A stretch of DNA of 64,000 bases from Coprinopsis marcescibilis (Eukaryota > Basidiomycota > Agaricomycetes > Agaricales > Psathyrellaceae): NCBI GenBank assembly GCA_004369085.1, contig ML210205.1:77994-141993 (forward strand), in the 5' to 3' direction. Numbering within the stretch: position 1 is the first letter of the stretch; every line of letters starts with the position of its first letter. A model generated the notes under the pieces. That model was given only the letters and a program-made list of their open reading frames with translations. It did not search any database and was not told the DNA's origin. Positions 12,022-22,037 of this stretch are shown here, piece after piece. The position numbers were made by a program, and so were the translations under genes.

Positions 12022-13099
12022 TTAGGCACGCACCACTTCATATTCGTCCTTCTCAGAACGCGTGAACTCGTCGTTCTTAGTAACGAAATGCAACAAGTTC
12101 TTGCTGTCCTTCTCTTTGAGATAGGTGCGAACGCTGATCTTGTTGCCGTTCTTGGGCCACCAAACGGCTGATAGTCGTACGATTGTCAGCAAGGTCAAGC
12201 GTGGCAGGCTGCAAGAGAATGAGGAAGAATACTCACAGCTGAGCTTGTTAGAGTTAGCATCATAGCTCCAGACGGTGGACTCCGAGTAAGGCTGTGGTAG
12301 ACGCAGTATTAGCGTGGACGTGTATCAAAAAGAGTCATTTACACATACAAGGTTATCCGAAGAGTTTCCAACCTTCTTAGGCCTCGAGTTAGCGCCAGTT
12401 TGCGCAGTCTTCACGAGGTACACCGAGGAATATTTATCCCTGTAGAGCCTGGGTTAGTAACATTCAAATAGCACCACAACTCAACACGTCACTCACTCCC
12501 CAGCAAGTCCAAGATGCTTCTTCGCTCCGCGTTCATCCAGGATGGTAATGTCGAAAGGTGCGTTGGCTTTCTTAGGGACGGAGACTTGCAAGCATTCCTT
12601 CTTCTTATCCTTGACCTTGAAGCTACGAAAATAAGGTCAGCCACCTTATAACGCGCAGCCAGAGGTGTGCGTAACATACAGTCCACTAATGGTATCTTTT
12701 GCGACGAATCCGACATCCTCGTGTTGGCCCTTCTTGTTCTTCTTGATGACCTTGAGGCACTTCTTGTCGTTTCCAGGAGTGGGTGGAACGGGCGAGTGCT
12801 TTCCGGTCCTGGCCTCTGCACAGCGAAGAGCGACGTCAGCTAATTAGATTGCCAGGAGGATCAGAGACGTGATGAAACGCACCAAGTGTCTTGCTAGGGT
12901 TCGAGAGGTTTCGAGGCTTCATGAGTGGGAAGCCGAATCTCAGACGCTCCGCGTTCGTCTTGAGATCCGAAACATCAATCCCACTCTCCTCAGCATTGCG
13001 GCGAAGTTGACGAAGAGGAACCTTCAGACCAGAAACGATGTTCACGAAAGCCAAGAGCAAGGTGGCGACGAAGAGACCCGATTTTGCAAAGTTAACCAT
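12022..13099 (-). CDS. Secreted hypothetical protein, Lys-rich
   Basis: Starts at 13099 with MVNFAKSGLFVATLLLAFVN, a clear signal peptide ending near VSG. Further exons give KHSPVPPTPGNDKKCLKVIK, FKVKDKKKECLQVSVPK, then a segment around SSVYLVKTAQTG. The last exon reads SVWWPKNGNKISVRTYLKEK and ends KDEYEVVRA at the stop at 12022. About five introns with proper GT...AG borders connect these. The final intron is about 90 nt and uses the acceptor that leaves the WWPKNGN frame open. The product is small, basic and extracellular. No domain is recognised; a small secreted protein or effector-like role is possible but unsupported. Confidence 0.65.
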
Positions 13100-14288
13100 G
13101 TCGAATTAGTAGGCGATGACGTGAAAGACAGTTGATAGAAGTGAGCGTGAGTGTTCAAATGAATGAAATGGGCAGTGTGGCGCCCAGTAAACGAGTGTCA
13201 GTCCGGAACGAGGAGAAAAGGCACGAGAACGAGAACGCGGAGAGGGAGAGGGAGGGGGGGAGGAAATAAGGGGTCAACAAAACCTGAATACGACCACCTT
13301 CGCACAACGCGGGATATATAAGGCACGGCCCTTCTCATCTTTTAGGTCCGCAAGAAGTTTGGAAAGGCGGAATGTTGTGATTCTGGACTTTTCTCTGTGA
13401 CATAACCTGGGATGATGCGTGAGATGCTTATCGCCATTCCCGGTCAACAGCGGTGCCTTCCTGTTTCCCTAGTGTTGTTCTAATCTGACATTTCCGTCTT
13501 CCCGAAGCACACCCAGCGTCGTAAGTTTGATTTTGGCAGTTGAACAAAGTTCTGGTTGTCGCGGGGTGAATGGTCTTCGTTGGGCAGTCAGTTGTCTCCG
13601 ATGGTCCAGTGGATCCTTGCCATATTCGCGATGACCTGGAGATGAGGAATAAGATGGGGTTGATGTAATCCGCCCGCTGATTGCATGTTTGCCGTCTTCT
13701 GAGTGATGATTTTACGCTCGCAAGGGGAGTGATTCTGATACTGATGGGTCCCGGAAGAAAAAGAAAATTCAGCGGGTTCATCACGGGGAGTACGTACACG
13801 CTTCGCAAAACAGCTGTCACCAGGCTTATTTCTGGCTGAGAATGAGACATATTTAGGAGGCTGTAGGAGGCTGTACGACTTCAGGAAGAAGCATGTTCGC
13901 TCTAAGCCAATACAATGCGGGCATTGTTCTTCGTTAAAAAGTAGACGCGCTGGCGTGGGAGGGCGTGAGACAACTGCACTGCCACCATCAAGGCACCGTG
14001 TGATTTCATGTGTCCTGCCGAGCTCAAGCCGATGCGTTCCAAGTCCACCGCAACGATTGAATGGTATATCGTAACTCTCATACAACCTTTCTTCAGGCCT
14101 TGCCTCAGCCTGCACATTCTCATTAGAAGCTAGCATTTAACTAGCCTAGTTCCAAGGCCAAATCGTCTGAAACCTTCACTATACTCAACTCGCAAGAATT
14201 TCGGTCCCTCTTGTCCTTGGCTTGTTTGTCAGTAACTCTTTGAAGCATGGCACGAGGTCTATAACCGATGAAACTAATTTTAAAATCT
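13100..14288. other. Intergenic stretch with purine-rich run
   Basis: Contains the upstream region of the secreted orphan gene, including a G/A-rich run near 13230-13265 and a TATA-like box near 13313. A minus-strand ORF at 13588-14136 has no family resemblance and no good splice partners; I do not call it a gene. Confidence 0.45.
13312..13320 (-). promoter_or_regulatory. Possible TATA box of the secreted orphan gene
   Basis: The motif TATATA lies about 215 bp upstream of the ATG at 13099, next to a CT-rich stretch. The element is palindromic, so its direction is inferred from the neighbouring gene. Confidence 0.3.
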
Positions 14289-15079
14289 TTAGAGGTACAG
14301 TCCTACGTCAGCGTGGGTGAACCTGCCAAACAGTGTTTCCCCGATCCCAAGACCCAAGACTATCGAGATGAGGAAACTCGCTTGGTACGTCCTAATGAGG
14401 AGCCAAGGTCAGTTAGTTACTCCGATGCTTGAAAGGGAACATTGAGCTGAGGATCTCACATGACGACAAGCATGAACGCGAACATAAGTGTGGACTGTGC
14501 GACATATAGTAAACCACGACAAATCTCGTTTAGAGCGATGAACGGCGGCGAAAACCGAGTAGGAAACTTTCGGAGAGAGGTCGCGGGAGCCGATGCTGGA
14601 GATTTACGTTGCTCCTCCTGTTTATTATCGTGCAGGTAATCGAGCATTTCTGATGCCCTGTGAATTTGAGGTTAGATCGATGGTTTCACATAACGGGAAC
14701 GTTTTGAGCCACGCCTAACGCACCGTATTCTCCACCAGACATTCGCAACGGCCCTCAGTGCAGCTATCCACCGTTCAACGATGCCCAGGAAGAACAGACC
14801 AAGACATGCCCCGAACATCGCTCCTTTAGACCGAGGAATCCATTCTTTGAACCAAAGAGCGTCCCCAAGCGAAAGATGGAGGTAAGGAGTCATTATTGGG
14901 CCTTGACCAGGTACTGCGTGGCCCATGCTCGCGTGGTCTGGCTCTGGTATCAGCCCCCAGTCGTCCATGTCATGCCCTTCGTGTTGTGCTTGAGCTGATG
15001 AGACCAGCAGCGCGGTGGCACTGAAAAATAGTATAGGGAAGACGAGGTTGCTTTCTTTCAAAGAACGTGGAGGGGACAT
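14289..15079 (-). CDS. Ctr-type copper transporter
   Basis: The protein begins MSPPRSLKESNLVFPILFFS at 15079. The extracellular N-terminus after a signal-like segment is rich in His and Met (QHEGHDMDDW, SMGHAVPGQGPIM), as expected for copper capture. A first membrane segment follows (FGACLGLFFLGIVERWIAAL), then a basic loop. A later exon gives the second membrane segment with MFAFMLVVM, which holds the MxxxM copper motif. The last exon gives the third segment with LGLGIGETLFGRF, the GxxxG packing motif, and stops at 14289. Ctr proteins form trimers that import copper(I) across the plasma or vacuolar membrane. An in-frame ATG at 15202 would extend the N-terminus by 41 residues; I prefer 15079 because the signal-like segment follows it. 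The first intron borders, near 14660-14690, are approximate. Confidence 0.85.
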
Positions 15080-16081
15080 GATTATCGTCGTAAGGAGTCG
15101 TCGCCAGTGGATGTGGGAGTGCAAATCACAGAAACTGCTCGACCCCCATTCAAGCTTAAATGGCACAAGCGCGGAGCCCATGCTGGTGCCTAGAGAACGC
15201 AAGCTGACCCTGAGGCAATTTCGAAGTCACAAGACGGTGTATTTGAGCAAGCCGAGGCGGAAAAGAGGCAGCTTTTTCCGAAGAAGCCTCCACGACATGA
15301 TGACAAGAGATTTGTTTGGTTGTAATTATTCCGACGAACAAGCATTTAGACAGAGAGTCCACTGGGCTGTGAACAGCTTGATGCATGGCCATTCGACGGT
15401 CAAAGACGCAAAATACGTGCATTAGTAGAGTTAACGCAAGACGGCCGGCCAAAAATTGAACCGGGTGCCCTCTCTGCCAGAACGGTCTAAGGTGGTTTTC
15501 CAGTTAGAATATTTCGGGATTTGTAATGCCAAGCCTCAAGGATTGCACTTTACAGCTACGCATGGAGAGTCGGCCACTTCATAGAGAATGAGGTGACCTT
15601 TGGGTTGCATTTGCGAAGGCTCTTTGGCTCTTTATGAGTTTCATGAATCGCAGCTTCTGGTTCCCGATGCAGCCACTCGAGCATGGATGTCCAGTGCCAG
15701 CTTGGCCCCGTGTTCTGCCGGTTTTTTGCTGGGTTTGTTCTCTTGTTTACTGGATTAGGACGTAGTGCCGCCAAGATCATCTTCGGCCATGAATTGCTTT
15801 GACATGTTTTCGCACATCCAGGTCAAAAAATAAGACAATGGGCAAGCAACCGAGTGTCCTTAACTGCGGCACGGTCCCAGCATGCCCACTATAAGCGTTT
15901 TCCCATTCGATTCTTGGGTCAAAAAGCTCACTGTTGCACCCATTAATGACCCCTTCCTCTCCCGCGCTGATTATCATCCACTAATTTCTACCACAGAACT
16001 AGATATCAGGCTATATCTATCTCGTACACAGCAACTAGACTAACTCACTACCACATTCATTCACTTTCATTAACTTGTGTT
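15080..16081. other. Intergenic region between divergent genes
   Basis: About 1 kb between the copper transporter (-) and a disordered orphan (+). Small ORFs on both strands show no resemblance to known proteins. It should hold the promoters of both genes, but no element stands out. Confidence 0.45.
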
Positions 16082-17278
16082 ATGAAATTCTTTCAACTAG
16101 GGACTTCTCGTAGGCAAGGCCGCAGCGAGAGCCACCAATCGATCAAAAGCCAGCCTCAGCACAATACCTACTCCTTCGAGAATAGTAGACACAGGAATCC
16201 CCACGACTCAAAGCCAGTCCCTATGCATCGACCCCCCCGATTTCGTAAACCAATCCCAACTTTTCTCGATGTGGAGTGGAATTCCTCAGAGGGCAGCCTC
16301 GAATGCTGTGGTCCTCATCCCACTGGAAATGGTACCAATAGTGTGTACTCGCGCGACTCACCATATCCTCGGAATCAATCGTACGACGATCTGCGTTCTT
16401 CTTCGGAGTTGCTCATGAAAGGTCTCACTAACGCCTTCATCTGGCGCCCTGACGATTTGGAAGATGATCCGAACACGGCAGTGATTATGACAGCTCAGAG
16501 AGCTAGCGTTGGGCCAGCACGGCTCGTGCGGGTCTCTCCCAGGCCATTGAAGACTCTGAAAAGAGTGTACTCTTCGCATTACCCAAGAGTCCTAGCGGGA
16601 GTCATCAGGCATGGATCTTGTTCTGCGCTTGTGGAGAATTGCTTTTCGACGTAAGTGAATTACGTTTTCCGGAGAATCATGCAGTTGAAATAATGTCTTC
16701 TCGACGACAGTACATCTTCTCAGTCGATGAACGCGCTTCTTGAGAGCGGAAACATGGCCAGAGCTTCACGGCTTATGCGGCGAGCTACCACCTGCAGGTA
16801 CAACCTTAGCAAGGATCTTCCTCCACTTCCTCGGGATTCAATAAGCATCACCGGACTGGACCTCAGTATGTCTCCTGTGGTGCATGAGCTGTACAAGGCC
16901 TCCACAGAAATGGAAGAGTCCGACGATGGTGCTTCCATTGACTCATGCGCCGCCACCAAGGGCACATGTCAAGAACACGCCCCAGCTCTCGAAGGCATAT
17001 CTGTCTGTCCAGACGCCAGCGACTTGGAGGTGTATCTAGAGCAGCCCATTCTCTACGAACAGGCTGAGGCATTGTGCTCCCCAAGTGGTTTTCTAAACAA
17101 TAGCGACCTCTGGCTACGAGATTACATAAACAAGCGTCCCATTGTTTCTTCTCAGTGCGAGCCATCCTCGGGATTCCTCAAATCGAGGCATCGAAGGTCT
17201 AAACACCCAGTCATCATCCACTCCCCAATTCCTATGAAGAACTTCTCCGGCTTCTCAGCCGTTTTACAGTACGCGTAA
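16082..17278 (+). CDS. Hypothetical disordered protein
   Basis: Two exons (16082-16650 and 16711-17278) joined by a 60 nt intron with GTAAGT and ACAG borders give 378 residues. The sequence is rich in Ser, Arg and Pro at the N-terminus and has no membrane segment or signal peptide. Short basic and Ser-rich stretches (LLESGNMARASRLMRRATTC, SKDLPPLPRDS) recall linear motifs of regulatory proteins. The style resembles the orphan at 45296-46959, but I could not align the two. No family or function is recognised. Confidence 0.7.
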
Positions 17279-17795
17279 TATCTTTCGGACTTCTTTTATA
17301 ATACTAGGCCTCACGCATGTCTTATCCCCCTTGCCCTTTTATCCTTGTTTCTAACATCCCTTATTTTCATTCTAATGAGCTTAGCCTATTCTATAACTCC
17401 ATTATATTTCCGTAATGACTCCCATGACTGTCGTAGTCTACATTTCTTGGGTATATATTTGGCCAGCGGATTCTGTTAAGCGCTGAAAAGCACTGGCATG
17501 GCCGCGGCCGCAGCAGAACAAGGGGACTTGTTTCGTAATACTTGTCATCGTGGGCGTCCACGCAGCTTATCTCAGCTTCGAGCCCTCAAATCGCAACATG
17601 AAGACTTCCTAATTTACCATGTCGGAGACCAAACCCTACCACGTTCCTCCTCGAAGTTGTCCACAAACCCGATTTGTCTGGTTCTCGTGTCCAGCTAGCG
17701 CATTTTACCTTGTTCAGGAAACCGCTTCAGCCTGGCGGTACCTCGCTTGAGGATCCCAAATTAATCTGAGTACGTATGGCGCGAGGAGGAACTGG

Positions 17796-17801
17796 TATAT
17801 A
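17796..17801 (+). promoter_or_regulatory. TATA box of BTB gene, unit 1
   Basis: TATATA lies 155 bp upstream of the ATG at 17951 and is conserved at the matching place in unit 2 (20151-20156, 141 bp upstream of the ATG at 20292). Conservation between the copies supports a promoter role. Confidence 0.45.
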
Positions 17802-17950
17802 GCATGGGCCAGTTATATTTGCTTTGGGCCCCATCGCTTAAGAGTGTCGCCAGCCCACTCACTGGAGACTCGTTCTTAAGCATCTCTCATATCGCTCGCA
17901 CAATCCATATTCTCTTCGTTCCTCTTCAACTCTTTCTCGAGTCTTTCCCA

Positions 17951-18973
17951 ATGAGTTCAAACGGAAACAAAAAGAAGACAGACAGCCCTAACGCAACCGC
18001 CATGACCCAGCATCCCAAATATCACATAGCCGACGGGGATCTACGAATTTGTGTGCGGATTTATTTACTTGTGATTTTCTAGCTCTATCTGCGCTGACAC
18101 CTTTCTACACGAATGTTAGATTGGAAGTACTGAATTCAAGATTCATTCGTATTTCTTTACAAGAGAAGCCACTGCATTTTTTCCTCCGACAACCAGCACC
18201 AACGAAGCGAGCTCTCCGGACAGAAGCGATGGCCCGGCTATTATCCTAGAGAATGTCAGTGTCTCAGAGTTCGAGCGCTTTTTATGGGTTTTCTACAACG
18301 AGTACGCCGTTACACGACTTCACATATCCGATTTATCATCTGACCTGTCTGATTCTCATAACAGAGACTTTAACATATACGATACAACCCTGACGGAGTG
18401 GCTCGTCATATTCAAACTTGCCTCCCGATGGGGCTTCTCGAAGGTCGAGAAGTTTTCTCTTGGGGAAATAAGAAAATACAAGAGCGATTTCTCTTTTGTA
18501 GATTGGATCGTGACTTTCGAGCAGCACGAAGCGTCCAAGAATATCCTCCTTCCGCTTTTTGCGAAGCTATGCATACGAGATACCTCAATCACCGATGAGG
18601 AGATCGCCAAATTGTCGCCGGAACGGTGCATCCAGATCTTCCGCATTAGGGAGGAGATTAGGTCTCCTGGAGGGAGGAGTCCAGTTCCCACGACCCTCAA
18701 AGAGAGGGAGATATTTCCGACTGTTGCAAGGTTGCTAGGGCTGGCCGAATCGCCCAGGCCATCCAATGGCGAGGTATTTGACCCTTTTTATCTTCGCGAG
18801 AAATCGATCTAATCGTGAACACTCAGTAGGCGGCTTGTCGAGCTCAGTATCATTCTACTATCACAAGTTGGATCCTAACCCTTGCCAAAAAGCCCGAAAC
18901 AGAGCCGCTTGCTCACGCTGGCCGTATATTTGCATGTCTATCACTTCTCCCGATGATTTTTATTTTCTTGTAA
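17951..18973 (+). CDS. BTB/POZ protein with hydrophobic C-terminal tail, copy 1
   Basis: Four exons (17951-18052, 18120-18301, 18365-18773, 18830-18973) give 278 residues. The BTB core starts at DGDLRI and continues after the first intron with GSTEFKIHSYFFTREATAFF, then SVSEFERFLWVFYNE, the standard pattern of mushroom BTB proteins. It is followed by a helical region around LTEWLVIFKLASRWGFSKVE and LLPLFAKLCIRDTSITDEEI. The last exon encodes a polar stretch ending in a run of about 15 hydrophobic residues (RIFACLSLLPMIFIFL) directly before the stop, which looks like a membrane tail anchor. BTB domains mediate dimerisation and often recruit cullin-3. The partner and role here are unknown. The gene lies wholly within a duplicated unit and its paralogue at 20292 has the same structure. 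Confidence 0.83.
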
Positions 18974-19827
18974 ATATTTGTCTGCGGCCGAACATCAAAG
19001 AAGTCACTCTTGTACATTAATTACTCGCGTGAAATCATCATCGATATCTTGAAACTGAATGCCTGTACCAACTGTTCATTGAAGGCTTATTACTAGGGTG
19101 ACTCCGACTGTTGAGAGGTCTGTTATCTTACTGGGCTGAACCGAATATTTCTAGCCATGCAGGGACATCAGTGGTCTCACCTGCGTCTGGCCTGTAGCTC
19201 TGGACATTTCCAGCAACGAAGGAACCGATGCAGGAATCATCCTTGCGTGCACGCCGCAGTAGTCTCCTTCTATTTCAAATTTCGGGCTGTTCGGGACTAT
19301 GCAGGAGGAGAGAGCGTACGCAGTGTTATCCTAATAAATGTCTGCCCAGGCGCGGCTACATTCGCACTGTTCCGAGTCGGGTCTACCCGATATTTCAAGC
19401 GGAGCCAGATCCTAGCGCAGATCCCCTGTCACGATTGTTCTGTGCAGGTGCACCCACTCTTGGCCAAATACCTCGTTCACCAACAAAGACGGCAAAGTGC
19501 GGACTATCTACGCGAACCCATCCTATTGAATACACCTCATATAAGCAGGATATGTCGCGAGCTCGTCCAAATCCCACCAATCGCCCATCTGTACCTTGAA
19601 CCACAGCAATAGCACGATTTGTGCGCTCAAAAACCCCTAACAGCATATTCGTTGCTTGATCTCGAGGTGCTGGAAGGAGCACCACCTGCCCAATCGCAAC
19701 TCATCTCTTTCCCTAGATTCTGAAATCCTCGCGGATCAAAAAGCCGTTCCGGCTTTCGCCCAATGTCCCTTCTTCTTCTTCTCTACGTTTTTCTCTCGTA
19801 GTCCATCTCTCTCTCACTCTACTCAAT

Positions 19828-21995
19828 TTGGCCAGCGAAGTCTATTACATTTACAGAGCCGAAAAGCACATGGCCGCGGCCGCAGCAGAACAAGGGTACT
19901 TCTTTCGTCATACCTGTCATCGTGGGCCGGCACGCAGCTTATCTCTAGCTTCGAGCCCTCGAATCACAATGTGAAGACTTCTTAATTGAACATGGGGGGA
20001 CCAACTGTTACCACGTTCCTTGTCGAAGTTGTCCACAAACCTTATTCGTCCGGTCCTCGTGCCCAGTTGCGTAAACTAATCTGCCTTGTTACGGATTACT
20101 GTGGACGCGCAGTACTGCGATTAAGGATTCCAGATTAGTCGGACAGCTGGTATATAACATGGCTTGGTTAGTTCGCTTTGGGACCCATCGCTTAAGAGTG
20201 TTGCCAGCCCCCTCACTGGAAACTCGTTCTTAAGCATCATCACATCTCCCGCACAATCTATACGCGTATTCTCGCATTTCTCTCCTTTCTTATGGCTCAG
20301 CAAAACGGCGGAAACACAAAAAGGGGTCGACAACAGTCCAATGCCACAGCAATGACGCGAAATTCTAAATACTACATTCCCGACGGTGACTTGCGTATCT
20401 CGGTGGGGATTTATCTATATCTTCCAGCTCATCGGACGCTTAAAACCTCTTAAACGAATGTTAGATTGGCAGTACCGAGTTCAGGGTACATTCATACTTC
20501 TTTTCCCGAGAAGCTACTGCCTTCTTCCCGGTTACCGCTGGCAGTACCAACGACAACAAACCTCCCGCGAATAACCCTACAGATCGGAGGGATCACCAGG
20601 CAATCGTCCTGGAAAATGTTAGTGTATCGGAGTTTGAGAGGTTTTTGTGGGTTTTTTATAACGAGTACGCCCATCCATGACTTCGCGTATCCGATTTGTC
20701 TCATTTTCAAAAAAGAGAGTTCAACATATACGAGACAAGCCTTTCAGAATGGCTCGTCATCTTTAAATTGGCCTCGAGGTGGGGCTTTTCGAAGATCGGG
20801 AAGTTTGCTATGCGAGAGATCAAGAAACACCAGGACAATCATTCCGTCGTAGATTGGATTGTGATGTTCGAGCAGAACGAGGCTCCTAAAGAAATCCTCC
20901 TTCCTCTGTTTGCAAAGTTATGCATGCGAGATACCACCATTACCGACGAGGAGGTATTCAAGCTCTCGCCGGAGCGAGCCATCCAGATATTTCGCATTCG
21001 GGAGGATATTAGATCTCCGGGAGGATCAAGTCCAGTGTCCCCGAAGATCAAGGAGATAGATGTTTTCCCGAGCGTCGAAAGGCTGCTCTTTCGGTCAGAA
21101 TCGCGGAGGCAGCATAATGGCGAGGTATTTGTATATCCTCATCTTTGCGAAAACCTTCATTAATCATGCACATTTAGTAGGCGGCTTGTCGAGCTCAACC
21201 TCCAGAGAATTTATTGACAAGCCGGACCTTAATCCCTTCCCAAAAACCAGAAAATTCCCTTGTTCATGTCATTCGCGTATTCATATGTATATCGTTTCTC
21301 CCTCTCATTTTCTTTTTCTTGTAACTAATACTTGTGTCTGCTCCTGAACAACCGAAGTCAGAATCATGTACATTATTTCTCGCCTGGTCGAATCATATCG
21401 CAACTGGAAGCCAGAGTGTGCCAGCTACTTTGAGACGGGCACGGCGATGTCCGCAATTTGACAGGGAGGTCTGCTGGGGTGCTGTGTCGACGAGACGCTG
21501 TTCGAATTAGATTCCAGACGAAAGCCACAAAACGCGTCTTGGCATGGTGAGCCCTGTGACCCGTAGCTCAGAACTCAGCTGTCCTCCCATCCTGCGCGGT
21601 CCACCTGTATTTGAGAGCAGCGAGTCGCAAAGCATACTGTATTCCAGTCTCCAAGAAATGCCTCGCGGCGAGCTCTGGATCTGTTCGGCTCTACCCGAGA
21701 TTTTAAGCGGAGCGAGATCTCGACGGAGATCCCCTGTCACGATCTCCTGTGCGCTACAACGTTCTTGGCCCAATACCTCGTTCATCAACAAAGACGGCAA
21801 GGTACGGATTATTCTACGCGAACCCAACCCTTTTCATACATCTCATTTTAGCAGGATATGTCGCGAGCTCGTCCAAATGCCACCAATCGCCCATCTGTAT
21901 CTCGAACCGCAGCAGTAGCACGATCGGTGCGCGCAAAAACCCCTAACAGCATCTTCTTTGCTTAATCACAAACCCCTGTCCAGGTACTGGAAGGA
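19828..21995 (+). repeat. Tandem duplication unit 2
   Basis: Direct repeat of 17458-19680, with about 150 bp of pyrimidine-rich unrelated sequence between the units. The 3' part of both units (about 19142-19680 and 21490-21990) keeps minus-strand frames with similar words (MLLGVFERTNRAI and MLLGVFARTDRAT, then GRLVGFGRARDIS and GRLVAFGRARDIS). These may be remnants of a further gene, but neither copy gives a full reading frame. The unit ends just before the MYND gene. Confidence 0.8.
20292..21324 (+). CDS. BTB/POZ protein with hydrophobic C-terminal tail, copy 2
   Basis: Paralogue of the gene at 17951 with the same four-exon structure. It starts MAQQNGGNTKRGRQQ at 20292. After the first intron the BTB core reads GSTEFRVHSYFFSREATAFF, with a slightly longer loop, then SVSEFERFLWVFYNE. 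The helical part contains LSEWLVIFKLASRWGFSKIG and LLPLFAKLCMRDTTITDEEV. The final exon ends with RVFICISFLPLIFFFL and a stop, so the hydrophobic tail is conserved in character though many residues differ. All exons stay open. That both copies keep a hydrophobic tail after divergence argues for a function at a membrane; the localisation itself is inference. Confidence 0.83.
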
Positions 21996-22037
21996 GCAAG
22001 GAGAGGAAATGGGGCCTCTCTCTTCCACCTCAAAACA

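Larger units (their letters stand above)
17458..19680 (+). repeat. Tandem duplication unit 1
   Basis: This unit is repeated in direct orientation at 19828-21995. Shared landmarks in order are TTGGCCAGCG at the left edge, ATGGCCGCGGCCGCAGCAGA, the stretch around GAAGTTGTCCACAAAC, a TATATA box, CGCTTAAGAGTGT, the whole BTB gene with its introns, and a 3' segment ending in GTACTGGAAGGAGCA-like sequence. Identity by eye is high in exons and lower in introns and flanks, so the event is not very recent. Edges are estimates to within about 30 bp. Confidence 0.8.

Noticed and set aside
13588..14136. Minus-strand frame of 182 codons
   Set aside because: Starts and ends without promoter or splice context and has no recognisable motif; probably chance.
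19395..19685. Possible minus-strand gene in the 3' part of duplication unit 1
   Set aside because: Similar words recur in unit 2 but both copies hit stops or lose frame; at most a relic, not a gene I can support.
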